Part shown: positions 1-7,632 of the stretch, piece after piece | Layout of the letters: the number at the start of each line of letters is the position of its first letter | Position numbering within the stretch: the stretch's first letter is position 1 | Assembly (NCBI GenBank): GCA_964394585.1 | Contig: CAYMYI010000059.1 | Coordinates: 1 to 25,250 of the forward strand | Direction: 5' to 3' | DNA: 25,250 nucleotides | Source: CAYUJH01 sp964394585 | GTDB taxonomy: Bacteria; Bacteroidota; Bacteroidia; Cytophagales; Flammeovirgaceae | Notes under the pieces: model-generated | Database searches by the model: none | What the model was told of the DNA's origin: nothing | Seen by the model: only the letters and a program-made list of their open reading frames with translations | Made by a program: the position numbers and the translations under genes

Positions 1-372
1 GATATGTACGGTGTGGTTGTACATGCTAATATTTTATCAATGATGCTTGATAAAAACTACATTGATAAAATGCCTACATATTTAAGTTTTTTAATAGCAA
101 TTTTACTTTGTTATTTCAACGTTGCGCTATTTTCGCAGATAATACACAACCCGAAATTAGCTGTTTGGTATAACGGAATTTCAAAACTTATTCAACTTGT
201 TGAAGCGATTATCGTATATGCAATAAACTTATTTATTTTCGATGCGTTTCATTATCAGGTAGATTTAACCCTCACTATATTTGTAATCATTCTTTCCGGT
301 GATTTGTGTGAAATCTACGTAGATGTGATTTTGAACCTCGTAAAAAGACTTTTGTTAAAACTTAATATTTAA
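1..372 (+). CDS. CHASE2-domain membrane protein, C-terminal end (5' end outside window)
   Basis: The reading frame is open from base 1 (first codon gat), so this is the last ~123 residues of a longer gene. The motif GVVVHANILSM near the left edge resembles the end of the extracytoplasmic CHASE2 sensor domain. It is followed by three hydrophobic segments (roughly residues 25-48, 60-80 and 88-112), the usual arrangement after CHASE2, and the protein ends shortly after the third with a basic tail. No kinase or cyclase output domain follows, so the protein ends with the membrane block. It stops 12 bases before a secreted FecR-like gene and probably shares its transcript; CHASE2 proteins are often encoded beside FecR-like proteins. 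The ligand is unknown. The family call is from memory of the motif, without a profile search. Confidence 0.72.
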   Translation, partial: DMYGVVVHANILSMMLDKNYIDKMPTYLSFLIAILLCYFNVALFSQIIHNPKLAVWYNGISKLIQLVEAIIVYAINLFIFDAFHYQVDLTLTIFVIILSGDLCEIYVDVILNLVKRLLLKLNI

Positions 373-384
373 AGCAAATCAAAA

Positions 385-1317
385 ATGAATTCTATCAACG
401 TGAAATCTACTCTAACACTGCTTGTTGCTGTACTCCTTAGTTCAGCAGTTTTTGCACAAGATTATGCTTTTATGGTATTGGGTGCCAAAGGCGATAACAA
501 GGTAGATGGGTCTGCTCTGAAAGTAGGAACCAGCCTTAAAGCCACGCAGACTTTAGAAGTAGGCGAAGGAGCTTATCTTGGTTTAGCGCACCAAAGTGGT
601 AAAACACTCGAGATTAAGCAGAACGGCACTTATAAAGTAGCTGACTTAGAAACTAAGCTAGAAAAGCTCAGTAGTGATATGGGTAACGAAATTGCCATGT
701 ACATTATCGATGAATTAACATCAGATGACAACAAGAGTAACCGATTTAGCCACTCTATGGTAAAAACAGGGTCTGTTACAAGAGCTACACCAAGTCAAAG
801 TCCATTACAGATTATGTTGCCTTCGCAATCTGAATTTGTTCCGGGTGAAGTTACGATTCGTTGGTACCTCGACGATGAGAGTATCGAAGCCCCCGAAAAA
901 TATACATTTGTTGCACTTAACCTACGTGGCATTGAAGTTATCCGCAAAGAAGTTAGCGGAAACTCTGTAACACTTGATTTGTCTGAGCTAGACCCCTTTG
1001 ATATGAAATTGCTCAAGTATCAAGTAATTGCGAATGATGATTTGAAGTCAGAAGAGCAAGGGCTGAAGCTCCCTAAGCGTAATGCAGACGAACTCACAAA
1101 AGAGTTGGGCAAGTTTTCTTCAGAAGATACGCCAATTAATCATTATTTGCGTGCCGAGTTCTTTGCAAAAAACGGACTATTAGCCAATGCGATGAACTCT
1201 TACGAAGCTGCAGGGGAAGCATTTGAAGACTCTTATCAAGAATTCCTTAAGGCATTCAAACTTACTAAAGCATCGCGTGTTACAAATGGCGACGAAACAG
1301 AAGATGCTGGCGAATAA
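385..1317 (+). CDS. Secreted FecR-like domain protein with a TPR-like C-terminus
   Basis: A 310-residue protein with a clear Sec signal peptide: a hydrophobic stretch at residues 8-22 and likely cleavage after FA, before Gln25. Residues about 45-90 (KVGTSLKA, then QTLEVGEGAYLGLAHQSGKT) read like the beta-rich FecR fold found in ligand-sensing or envelope proteins. A second beta-rich region follows (about 150-215). Residues about 250-292 look like one or two TPR-type helical hairpins (YLRAEFFAKNGLLANAMNSY). It lies 12 bases downstream of the CHASE2 gene and is followed by a strong terminator, so the two genes likely form the end of one operon. The role is probably periplasmic, possibly presenting a signal to the CHASE2 protein. 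The FecR assignment rests on motif resemblance only. Confidence 0.7.
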   Translation: MNSINVKSTLTLLVAVLLSSAVFAQDYAFMVLGAKGDNKVDGSALKVGTSLKATQTLEVGEGAYLGLAHQSGKTLEIKQNGTYKVADLETKLEKLSSDMGNEIAMYIIDELTSDDNKSNRFSHSMVKTGSVTRATPSQSPLQIMLPSQSEFVPGEVTIRWYLDDESIEAPEKYTFVALNLRGIEVIRKEVSGNSVTLDLSELDPFDMKLLKYQVIANDDLKSEEQGLKLPKRNADELTKELGKFSSEDTPINHYLRAEFFAKNGLLANAMNSYEAAGEAFEDSYQEFLKAFKLTKASRVTNGDETEDAGE

Positions 1318-1347
1318 GGTCAACTACTAATTAGTAGTATAATTTGG

Positions 1348-1382
1348 AAAAGGCTGTTTTCATTTGTAGAACAGCCTTTTTT
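1348..1382 (+). terminator. Intrinsic terminator of the CHASE2-FecR operon
   Basis: An 11-bp perfect stem (AAAAGGCTGTT at 1348-1358 pairing with AACAGCCTTTT at 1370-1380), an 11-base loop, and a T-run continuing to 1382. It lies 30 bases after the stop codon of the secreted protein and before the purL promoter. Confidence 0.9.
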
Positions 1383-1389
1383 CATGCAC

Positions 1390-1418
1390 TTTGTTTCCGT
1401 AAAATTTCTCTAATTTTA
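1390..1418 (+). promoter_or_regulatory. Probable purL promoter (TTTG-N17-TAATTTTA)
   Basis: A -33-like TTTG at 1390-1393 is followed after 17 bases by TAATTTTA at 1411-1418. This matches the Bacteroidota -7 consensus TAnnTTTG except for the last base. It sits between the upstream terminator and purL and gives a leader of roughly 50 bases. A perfect inverted repeat, GTAAAATT-tctct-AATTTTAC (1399-1419), overlaps the -7 box. Confidence 0.55.
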
Positions 1419-1476
1419 CGCCTTCTTGAGAGGGAAGATTTCTTTCTCTCTCCAACCTAAAAGGGCAATCAATATT

Positions 1477-3684
1477 ATGGAAACAACCAATTACGAAGTC
1501 GCTCGAAAGCTAGGGCTTTTAGATGAAGAATTTGATCGCATAGAAGAAATACTAGGGCGCAATCCTAATTTTACGGAGCTCAGTATCTTTTCGGTAATGT
1601 GGTCAGAGCATTGTTCTTACAAAAACTCTATCATCTGGCTAAAAAAGCTCCCTAAAGACTCACCTCGTATGCTCGCTAAAGCAGGGGAAGAAAATGCAGG
1701 CCTTGTCGACATTGGCGATGGTCTTGCTTGCAGTTTTAAGATTGAATCACATAACCATCCTTCAGCTATTGAGCCTTACCAAGGTGCTGCAACTGGCGTT
1801 GGAGGTATTAATCGTGATATTTTCACAATGGGAGCACGCCCTATTGCTCAACTCAATTCACTTCGTTTTGGAAACCCTTCGTTACCTAAAACGCAATGGC
1901 TAATTAAAGGCGTAGTAAAAGGAATTGGTAATTATGGCAACTCGTTTGGTGTTCCGACAGTCGGTGGTGAAGTTTATTTCGACGAAAGCTATAATGTAAA
2001 TCCTTTAGTAAATGCGTTCTCAGCAGGAATTGTATCACACGACAAAGTAGTTTCAGCTACTTCACATGGCGTTGGCAACCCCGTATTTATTGTAGGCTCA
2101 GCCACAGGAAAAGATGGTATCCATGGAGCAACATTCGCTTCCGGCGACCTCACTGAAGACTCTGCTAAAGACCTCCCTTCTGTACAAGTTGGAGACCCAT
2201 TCCAAGAAAAACTACTCCTTGAAGCTACCTTAGAAATTATTGACACCGGTCATATTGTTGGTATTCAAGACATGGGAGCTGCTGGTATTACGTGTTCTAC
2301 CTCAGAGATGTCGGCAAAGGGAGAACATGGCATGGAAATTTGGCTCGATAAAGTCCCACTACGACAACCCGACATGAAACCCTTCGAAATTTTATTGTCT
2401 GAGTCGCAAGAGCGCATGCTCGTAGTAGTTAAAAAAGGGTTTGAAAAAGAAATAAAAGATATTTTTGAGAAATGGGATTTAAACTGTGCTGAAATTGGGG
2501 TAGTTACCGATACTCAACGATTACGCTTCCACTTTCAAGGAGAAGTGGTTGCAGACGTTCCAGCTCACGATTTAGTTCTCGGTGGCGGTGCTCCCGTATA
2601 CCATCGCGACTATAAAGAACCTGCGTATTACCAAGAATACCAAACGTTTTCCATCGATACCATAAAAGAACCTTCTGAGATTGGAACAATTGCCCGCCAT
2701 TTGTTATCGCATCCTAACATCGCCTCAAAAGCGTGGATTTACCATCAGTATGACTCTATGGTAGGGACAGCAAATACCTCTACCAACCAACCTGCCGATG
2801 CTGCAGTAGTAAATGTAAAGGGCACAGATAAAAATATTGTGATAACTGTAGACTGTAACAGCCGATACGTAAACGCTGACCCCGAAGAAGGGTGTGCCAT
2901 TGCCGTAGCAGAGGCCGCTCGCAATATTGTTTGCTCAGGAGGTGAACCAGTTGCTATTACTAACTGTCTAAACTTTGGCAACCCGTATGTTCCGGAAGTC
3001 TACTGGCAGTTTGTTGGTGCCATCAAAGGCATGATTAAGAGCTGCGAAAAATTTAACACCCCTGTTACCGGAGGCAACGTTAGCTTTTATAATCAATCAA
3101 CTGACGAGGGTCCTGTATTTCCTACTCCAACCATTGGGATGTTAGGACTTCTTGAAGGAAATGACCATAAAATGACCCTTCATTTTAAAAACTCCGGCGA
3201 TCTAATCTATCAATTAGGACAATCTAAAAACTGTATTTCTAACTCTGAGTACCTATACTCGTTTGTAGGGGTGAAAGCCTCCCCTACGCCCTGGTTCGAC
3301 CTGAATTATGAGTACGACATACAACTACTGCTCAAAAAACTGATTCAAACAAAAACCATCCAATCAGCACATGATATTTCTGACGGAGGCTTGTTTATAG
3401 CACTAGCTGAATCTGCAATGCCTGCAAAACTTGGTTTTCAGATTACTACCAACCCAAACTTCCGAAAAGATGCATTTCTATTTGGCGAAAGCCAAAGCCG
3501 TATCGTGGTATCTGTATCTCCTGAACAAAAAGATGCCTTTGAAACGATTGTAGGTACTGAAGCTACCTACCTAGGCGAAGTAACTGAAACACCATATTTT
3601 ACAATTGATGGTAGCCAGGTAATGAATTTGAAAGAAGCTATTGAATTATATGAAACAGCGCTTCCTAAATTTTTGGGCGACTAA
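1477..3684 (+). CDS. purL: Phosphoribosylformylglycinamidine synthase, small (PurS/PurQ-dependent) type
   Basis: PurL makes FGAM from FGAR and ATP in the fourth step of purine synthesis. In the small form, the ammonia comes from the separate PurQ glutaminase with PurS as bridge. The product is 735 residues, the usual small-PurL length, without the fused glutaminase of the ~1,300-residue form. Visible motifs are SVMWSEHCSYKNS (39-51), the nucleotide-binding IESHNHPSAIEPYQGAATG (89-107), and GIQDMGAAGITCSTSEM in the N-terminal half. The second half repeats the fold with DDG-type motifs (AHDISDGGLFIALAESA). The frame is open upstream to a TTG at 1426, but the ATG at 1477 gives the conserved METTNYEVARKLGL start and lies behind the promoter. 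No purQ or purS is in the window. Confidence 0.96.
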   Translation: METTNYEVARKLGLLDEEFDRIEEILGRNPNFTELSIFSVMWSEHCSYKNSIIWLKKLPKDSPRMLAKAGEENAGLVDIGDGLACSFKIESHNHPSAIEPYQGAATGVGGINRDIFTMGARPIAQLNSLRFGNPSLPKTQWLIKGVVKGIGNYGNSFGVPTVGGEVYFDESYNVNPLVNAFSAGIVSHDKVVSATSHGVGNPVFIVGSATGKDGIHGATFASGDLTEDSAKDLPSVQVGDPFQEKLLLEATLEIIDTGHIVGIQDMGAAGITCSTSEMSAKGEHGMEIWLDKVPLRQPDMKPFEILLSESQERMLVVVKKGFEKEIKDIFEKWDLNCAEIGVVTDTQRLRFHFQGEVVADVPAHDLVLGGGAPVYHRDYKEPAYYQEYQTFSIDTIKEPSEIGTIARHLLSHPNIASKAWIYHQYDSMVGTANTSTNQPADAAVVNVKGTDKNIVITVDCNSRYVNADPEEGCAIAVAEAARNIVCSGGEPVAITNCLNFGNPYVPEVYWQFVGAIKGMIKSCEKFNTPVTGGNVSFYNQSTDEGPVFPTPTIGMLGLLEGNDHKMTLHFKNSGDLIYQLGQSKNCISNSEYLYSFVGVKASPTPWFDLNYEYDIQLLLKKLIQTKTIQSAHDISDGGLFIALAESAMPAKLGFQITTNPNFRKDAFLFGESQSRIVVSVSPEQKDAFETIVGTEATYLGEVTETPYFTIDGSQVMNLKEAIELYETALPKFLGD

Positions 3685-3741
3685 GAAGCCCTTCGAAGAA
3701 GTGCTATGTCTTAAAAAAAAGAAACAAAGCTTTATTGCTCT

Positions 3742-4197
3742 ATGAAATTTTTAAAAACTGTATTCTTACTACTTTTGCTTGGCACTATTAGCTATGCAAA
3801 CACAACCAACCTAGAGGAAAGCAGCCCTGCGGCAAAAGTTGAGCAAGCCACACAATCTGAACCACTACCAATTATTCATGCATCGTTAACAGAAGAACCC
3901 GAAAAAAACTCTACCGAAGTTCTATCAGCTAAAGAAAAACGTACGCTGGAAAAGCTCCAAAAAGTTTGGGCTAAAAAAGAAGATAAAATAAAACGGAGGC
4001 TCGCTAAAAAGGGGGTTCGCGATATCGATGAGGTAACATTTGAAGATGTGGTAGTGCTAGCTGGTGCTATTGTAATCATTTTAGGGATTATCTCCATCTT
4101 ATTTTCACCAATTAGCGCCATTATCTCTATTATACTCGGGCTTGCCGTCTACCTCATCGGGAAGGGATATGGAGGAAGTTTGGATGCTTTCTTTTAG
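3742..4197 (+). CDS. Small exported or membrane protein of unknown function
   Basis: A 151-residue protein not recognised as a named family. It begins with a good signal peptide (hydrophobic residues 5-16, likely cleavage after YA at 19). A low-complexity polar stretch (20-60) and a highly charged segment rich in Lys and Glu (65-92, LEKLQKVWAKKEDKIKRRL) follow. Then come about 35 very hydrophobic residues (about 103-140), long enough for one or two membrane passes, and a Gly-rich end (KGYGGSLDAFF). It starts 57 bases after purL on the same strand with no terminator between, so read-through is plausible. A strong terminator follows. This general plan (signal peptide, charged linker, C-terminal hydrophobic hairpin) is common among small Bacteroidota envelope proteins. 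No function is suggested. Confidence 0.75.
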   Translation: MKFLKTVFLLLLLGTISYANTTNLEESSPAAKVEQATQSEPLPIIHASLTEEPEKNSTEVLSAKEKRTLEKLQKVWAKKEDKIKRRLAKKGVRDIDEVTFEDVVVLAGAIVIILGIISILFSPISAIISIILGLAVYLIGKGYGGSLDAFF

Positions 4198-4224
4198 GTG
4201 TTCACTTAAAGTGCACAACCCGAT

Positions 4225-4261
4225 AAAACCTCATCGTTTTCGCTCACAATGAGGTTTTTTT
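4225..4261 (+). terminator. Intrinsic terminator after the small exported protein
   Basis: A perfect 10-bp stem (AAAACCTCAT at 4225-4234 with ATGAGGTTTT at 4249-4258), a 14-base loop, and a T-run to 4261. It closes the purL transcript. Confidence 0.92.
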
Positions 4262-4329
4262 GTATGATCTAAAACTAAGGCGCAATTAGAAACCTACGCA
4301 GAATCTGCTCTTTTTTGAGCCTTGCTATG

Positions 4330-4337
4330 TAAGTTTG
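4330..4337 (+). promoter_or_regulatory. Candidate -7 box upstream of the helicase gene
   Basis: TAAGTTTG matches TAnnTTTG exactly. The only nearby TTTG (4314-4317) is 12 bases upstream, closer than the usual ~19, so the -33 element is poor. Transcription from here would give a leader of about 100 bases containing AGCAA/TTGCT (4372-4376/4384-4388) and the terminator-like hairpin at 4404-4431. Confidence 0.35.
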
Positions 4338-4403
4338 TCTTTAGCCCTCAGCAGATATAATATCTTAACACAGCAAGTACACATTGCTAATTGCTACAGT
4401 AAT

Positions 4404-4431
4404 GAGCCACTAAAAGAGGGCTCTTTCTTTT
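4404..4431 (+). terminator. Terminator-like hairpin just upstream of pcrA
   Basis: GAGCC (4404-4408) pairs with GGCTC (4419-4423) around a 10-base loop, followed by TTTCTTTT. It ends 16 bases before the helicase ATG. It could be a weak attenuator in the leader or a chance hairpin; the stem is only 5 bp. Confidence 0.35.
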
Positions 4432-4447
4432 AAAAAATATTCCACGT

Positions 4448-6682
4448 ATGCATTACCTCGAAAGCCTTAACGAACCACAACGCGAAGCCGTAACGGCGCC
4501 AGAAGGCCCTATGATGATTATTGCAGGAGCCGGTTCCGGTAAAACACGAGTACTTACTTATCGCATCGCTTTTTTGATTGAACACGGTATAGAGCCTTTC
4601 CAGATACTCTCGCTAACTTTCACTAACAAAGCTGCACGCGAAATGCGAGAGCGCATTCAAAAAGTAGTAGGCAATGAAGCCAAAAACTTATGGATGGGCA
4701 CATTTCACTCGGTTTTTGCTAAAATTCTTCGTTTCGAGGCTCAAAAGTTGGGGTATCAGAGCAATTTCACTATCTACGATGCCGACGATTCCAAATCACT
4801 TATTAAAACCATTGTGAAAGAGAAAAACTTAGACGATAAGCTATATAAACCCAACGTGGTTTTCTCTCGAATTTCTAAGGCAAAAAACAACCTAACTTCT
4901 TGGCGTCAATATATGGCAGACCCCGATCATATGCTAGAAGACGAAAACTCCGGAAGACCTAAAATAGCAGAAATCTATAAAGAGTATGCACTGCGATGTT
5001 TCAAAGGAAATGCCATGGATTTTGACGACCTCCTGTTTAACACCAACCTACTTTTTGAAAAGCATTTAGATGTGCTTAACAAATACCAACACAAATTCCG
5101 ACATGTACTCATCGATGAGTTTCAAGACACGAACATCTCTCAATATAATATTACTCGAAAATTAGCGGCTAGACATCAGAACATTTGTGTTGTAGGCGAC
5201 GACGCACAGAGTATCTACGCGTTTCGAGGAGCTAATATTCAGAACATACTCAATTTTGAGCAAGACTATACCGACTTACGTGTAATTAAACTAGAGCAGA
5301 ACTACCGTTCTTCTTCTAACATTGTAAATGCAGCCAATTCTGTAATTAGGCATAATACCGCTCAACTTCCTAAAAACGTTTGGACATCAAATGCAGAAGG
5401 GCGACCCATTGCATTACTAAAAACTGCAACCGACTCTGAGGAAGGCAGACTTATCGCCACCTCAATTTTTGAAGAGAAAATGCAAAATGGGCTTTCCAAC
5501 AAAGATTTTGCAGTACTTTACCGCACAAATGCTCAATCGCGTGCGATAGAAGAAGCTCTTCGACGCCTCAATATCGCCTACAAAATCATTGGGGGGATTT
5601 CTTTCTATCAGCGAAAAGAAGTGAAAGATTTACTAGCCTACCTAAAGTTCACAGTAAATCCACAAGATATTGAAGCATTCAAACGCATTATAAATTACCC
5701 TAAGCGGGGTATTGGAAATACCAGCGTAAGCAAAATTTTAGTGATGGCCGCCGAACTCGAAAAGTCTGTATGGGAAGTAGTACAAGATGTACATAAATAT
5801 TTTAAAAGTGGACGAATGCCAAAACTTGTCGAAGAGTTTGCTATGCAAATTCGTTCGTTTCAACTAATGCTCGAAACAACCGATGCTTTTGCCGTAGCCA
5901 CAAACATTGCCAAGCAATCAGGCATTTTAAAAGAATTATACGATGATAAAACAGTAGAAGGCAAAGTTCGGTACGATAACCTGCAAGAGCTGCTTAACGC
6001 TATTAAAGCATTTGTGGACAATCCTGAAGCAGAAGACACTTCTCTGGCTGCTTTCTTACAAGAAGTTTCTTTAATGACTTCTTCAGAAGAAGATAATAAA
6101 GATGATGCAGTCACCCTAATGACCATCCACATGTCGAAAGGTCTTGAGTTTGAACATGTGTACCTAGCCGGGTTAGAAGAAAACTTGTTTCCTTCGCAGC
6201 TAATGCTCGAATCGCGCGAAGATTTAGAAGAAGAAAGGCGTTTGTTCTATGTTGCAATCACTAGAGCAAAAAGCAACTTAACCATTTCGTATGCATTGCA
6301 ACGCTACCGCTTTGGGCAACTTATCTTATGCGAACCAAGTCGATTTATCGAAGAAATCGACCCAAAATACATTCAGAATATGCGCGTGAAAGATAGTGCT
6401 TGGAGTAACCAAGAGGCAAGTAGAGCTTCCGGTAGCTTTGCCCGAAACCTCATCCGCAAGCCCCAGCATCGCGTGCCTAATAAAGTGAGGACTTCGCCTG
6501 ATTTTAAGCCTAGCGACCCTAAATTACTACAAGAAGGAATGCGAGTGGAGCATAGCAAATTTGGACTCGGCACGGTACAACGAATCGAAAAGTTTGGAAA
6601 CGATCGAAGTGCTATGATAGAATTTGATAATTTTGGCACTAAGACGTTGATTCTCAGTTTTGCCAAACTCATGATTCGCTAG
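4448..6682 (+). CDS. pcrA: Superfamily 1A DNA helicase, PcrA/UvrD type
   Basis: An ATP-driven 3'-5' DNA helicase for repair and for clearing replication blocks. It is 744 residues, normal for the family. Visible motifs: Q motif (LNEPQREAV, 7-15), Walker A AGAGSGKT (26-33), motif Ia (LSLTFTNKAAREM), Walker B IDEFQDTN (222-229), motif III VVGDDAQSIYAFRGA (248-262), motif IV LEQNYRS (282-288), motif V TIHMSKGLEFEHVYLAGLEE (about 558-577) and motif VI RRLFYVAITRAK (about 596-608). The last ~55 residues (EGMRVEHSKFGLGTV onward) match the tudor-like C-terminal domain of PcrA, which contacts RNA polymerase in other bacteria. The ATG at 4448 puts the Q motif at the expected distance. UvrD, Rep and PcrA are hard to separate in this phylum; the C-terminal domain argues against Rep. 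Confidence 0.94.
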   Translation: MHYLESLNEPQREAVTAPEGPMMIIAGAGSGKTRVLTYRIAFLIEHGIEPFQILSLTFTNKAAREMRERIQKVVGNEAKNLWMGTFHSVFAKILRFEAQKLGYQSNFTIYDADDSKSLIKTIVKEKNLDDKLYKPNVVFSRISKAKNNLTSWRQYMADPDHMLEDENSGRPKIAEIYKEYALRCFKGNAMDFDDLLFNTNLLFEKHLDVLNKYQHKFRHVLIDEFQDTNISQYNITRKLAARHQNICVVGDDAQSIYAFRGANIQNILNFEQDYTDLRVIKLEQNYRSSSNIVNAANSVIRHNTAQLPKNVWTSNAEGRPIALLKTATDSEEGRLIATSIFEEKMQNGLSNKDFAVLYRTNAQSRAIEEALRRLNIAYKIIGGISFYQRKEVKDLLAYLKFTVNPQDIEAFKRIINYPKRGIGNTSVSKILVMAAELEKSVWEVVQDVHKYFKSGRMPKLVEEFAMQIRSFQLMLETTDAFAVATNIAKQSGILKELYDDKTVEGKVRYDNLQELLNAIKAFVDNPEAEDTSLAAFLQEVSLMTSSEEDNKDDAVTLMTIHMSKGLEFEHVYLAGLEENLFPSQLMLESREDLEEERRLFYVAITRAKSNLTISYALQRYRFGQLILCEPSRFIEEIDPKYIQNMRVKDSAWSNQEASRASGSFARNLIRKPQHRVPNKVRTSPDFKPSDPKLLQEGMRVEHSKFGLGTVQRIEKFGNDRSAMIEFDNFGTKTLILSFAKLMIR

Positions 6683-6780
6683 TGAAAATTTTATTTGGAC
6701 AGCTTACAGTATTATCTTATACTTCAAGGCAACTTGAGTAACACCCTTTAGTTAATATCAATACTTTAAAACTATATTAC

Positions 6781-7419
6781 ATGGAGTTAGAATATAATAG
6801 TAACCGCGAGCCTCTTCTGTTAAAAGAATATGGAAGAAATGTACAAAAGCTCGTGAACTTCATTGCCAAACAAGAAGACAAAGAAAAACGAAGTGAACAA
6901 GCCGCTGTGTTAGTCAAACTCATGACGCAACTAAACCCCAGCATTAAGGCAAACAGCGACAACCTACAACGAGTATGGGATCATATGTATGTTATGAGCG
7001 ACTTCCAACTAGACATCGAAGGTCCTTTCCCACCACCAGAAAAAGACGCTATTGTCAAAAAGCCCGAAAAAGTAGAGTACCGCTCAGGCGAAGTAAACTT
7101 AAAGCACTATGGGCGAAACCTAGAGCTTACTATACAAAAAGTACTGGAAATTGAAGATGAAACCGAACGGCACGATGCTTTTATCCAACTAGCGCGTACT
7201 ATTAAAACATTCTATCACGCATGGTACAAAGAAGTTCTCGATGATGCTTCACTAATTAGCGATTTGAATAAGCTATCAAAAGGAGCTACTGATCTTAGCA
7301 AAGAAGTTGAAGAAAACCCTAAAGTGTTTGAAGTACACCTTCCAACGGTATCTCACTACTCAAACCGCGATACTCAGCATAAAGAAAAGAAAGGAAGAAA
7401 GCGTAAAAGAAGAAGATAA
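6781..7419 (+). CDS. DUF4290 family protein (Bacteroidota-specific, unknown function)
   Basis: A 212-residue cytoplasmic protein, with no signal peptide or membrane segment. The N-terminal part (LEYNSNREPLLLKEYGRNVQKL) and the internal repeat of that idea (GEVNLKHYGRNLELTIQKVL, about residues 103-122) are typical of DUF4290, a helical family found throughout Bacteroidota. The two YGRN motifs (residues about 17-20 and 110-113) suggest an internal duplication. The C-terminus is a strongly basic tail (KEKKGRKRKRRR) that could bind nucleic acid. The start is the ATG at 6781, 98 bases after the helicase gene, with no terminator between them, so the two may be co-transcribed. The family function is unknown. 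The stop codon overlaps the T-run of a terminator acting on the opposite strand. Confidence 0.88.
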   Translation: MELEYNSNREPLLLKEYGRNVQKLVNFIAKQEDKEKRSEQAAVLVKLMTQLNPSIKANSDNLQRVWDHMYVMSDFQLDIEGPFPPPEKDAIVKKPEKVEYRSGEVNLKHYGRNLELTIQKVLEIEDETERHDAFIQLARTIKTFYHAWYKEVLDDASLISDLNKLSKGATDLSKEVEENPKVFEVHLPTVSHYSNRDTQHKEKKGRKRKRRR

Positions 7420-7446
7420 AAAAATAGGGCAGATAAACTGCCCTAT
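7418..7446 (-). terminator. Intrinsic terminator facing the minus strand, after the LIG micro-ORF
   Basis: A perfect 9-bp stem (ATAGGGCAG at 7424-7432 with CTGCCCTAT at 7438-7446) and a 5-base loop. Read on the minus strand it is followed by seven T (complement of 7418-7424), the classical form. On the plus strand the downstream bases (atagtattgg) lack a T-run, so it should act mainly on leftward transcription. It lies 26 bases past the stop of the 18-codon frame at 7473-7529. The next minus-strand gene to the right begins with a stop at 8307, past a convergent plus-strand gene. Confidence 0.75.
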
Positions 7447-7472
7447 ATAGTATTGGTAAATTCGTTCTGCTT

Positions 7473-7529
7473 TTAGCCAATCAGCCCGATAAGACCAATT
7501 AATCCGATTAGTTGTATAATGCGTTTCAT
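7473..7529 (-). CDS. Putative 18-residue hydrophobic LIG-repeat micropeptide
   Basis: The minus strand reads ATG then MKRIIQLIGLIGLIGLIG and TAA. After a basic start (KR) come four LIG triplets, giving a short hydrophobic helix that could enter or cross the membrane. The four repeat units use four different Leu codons (CTA, TTA, CTT, CTG), all four Gly codons (GGA, GGT, GGG, GGC) and alternating ATC/ATT for Ile. Every difference is synonymous, which favours selection on the peptide over a recent DNA repeat. An intrinsic terminator follows 26 bases later. A weak -7-like TTTATTTG (complement of 7561-7568) lies upstream; there is no Shine-Dalgarno. Size and hydrophobicity recall type I toxin peptides such as Ibs, but no antisense RNA is evident. 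It could also be a marker inside a small RNA. Not a family I can name. Confidence 0.55.
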   Translation of the reverse strand: MKRIIQLIGLIGLIGLIG

Positions 7530-7590
7530 AGTTGTAATGGTTTTAGTAAACACGTTCATACAAATAAACACACATTACATTCAAATAATT

Positions 7591-7614
7591 GTAGCTTAAC
7601 ATTTATTACGCTAC
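7591..7614. repeat. Imperfect palindrome between the micro-ORF and the LiaF-like gene
   Basis: GTAGCTTAAC and ATTACGCTAC flank ATTT and match as an inverted repeat at 8 of 10 positions. It lies in the divergent spacer, where an operator for either gene could sit. No regulator is known. Confidence 0.3.
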
Positions 7615-7632
7615 ATATTAATATTTATTATC

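Noticed and set aside
1989..2246. Reverse-strand open frame within purL
   Set aside because: A shadow of the purL coding frame with no independent protein features, as for the other antisense frames inside hemA, pcrA and the ribosomal genes.
7473..7512. The LIG-coding segment as a simple tandem DNA repeat or CRISPR-like array
   Set aside because: Units are 9 bases, adjacent, differ at most third positions and lack spacers; they are explained better by coding for LIG.
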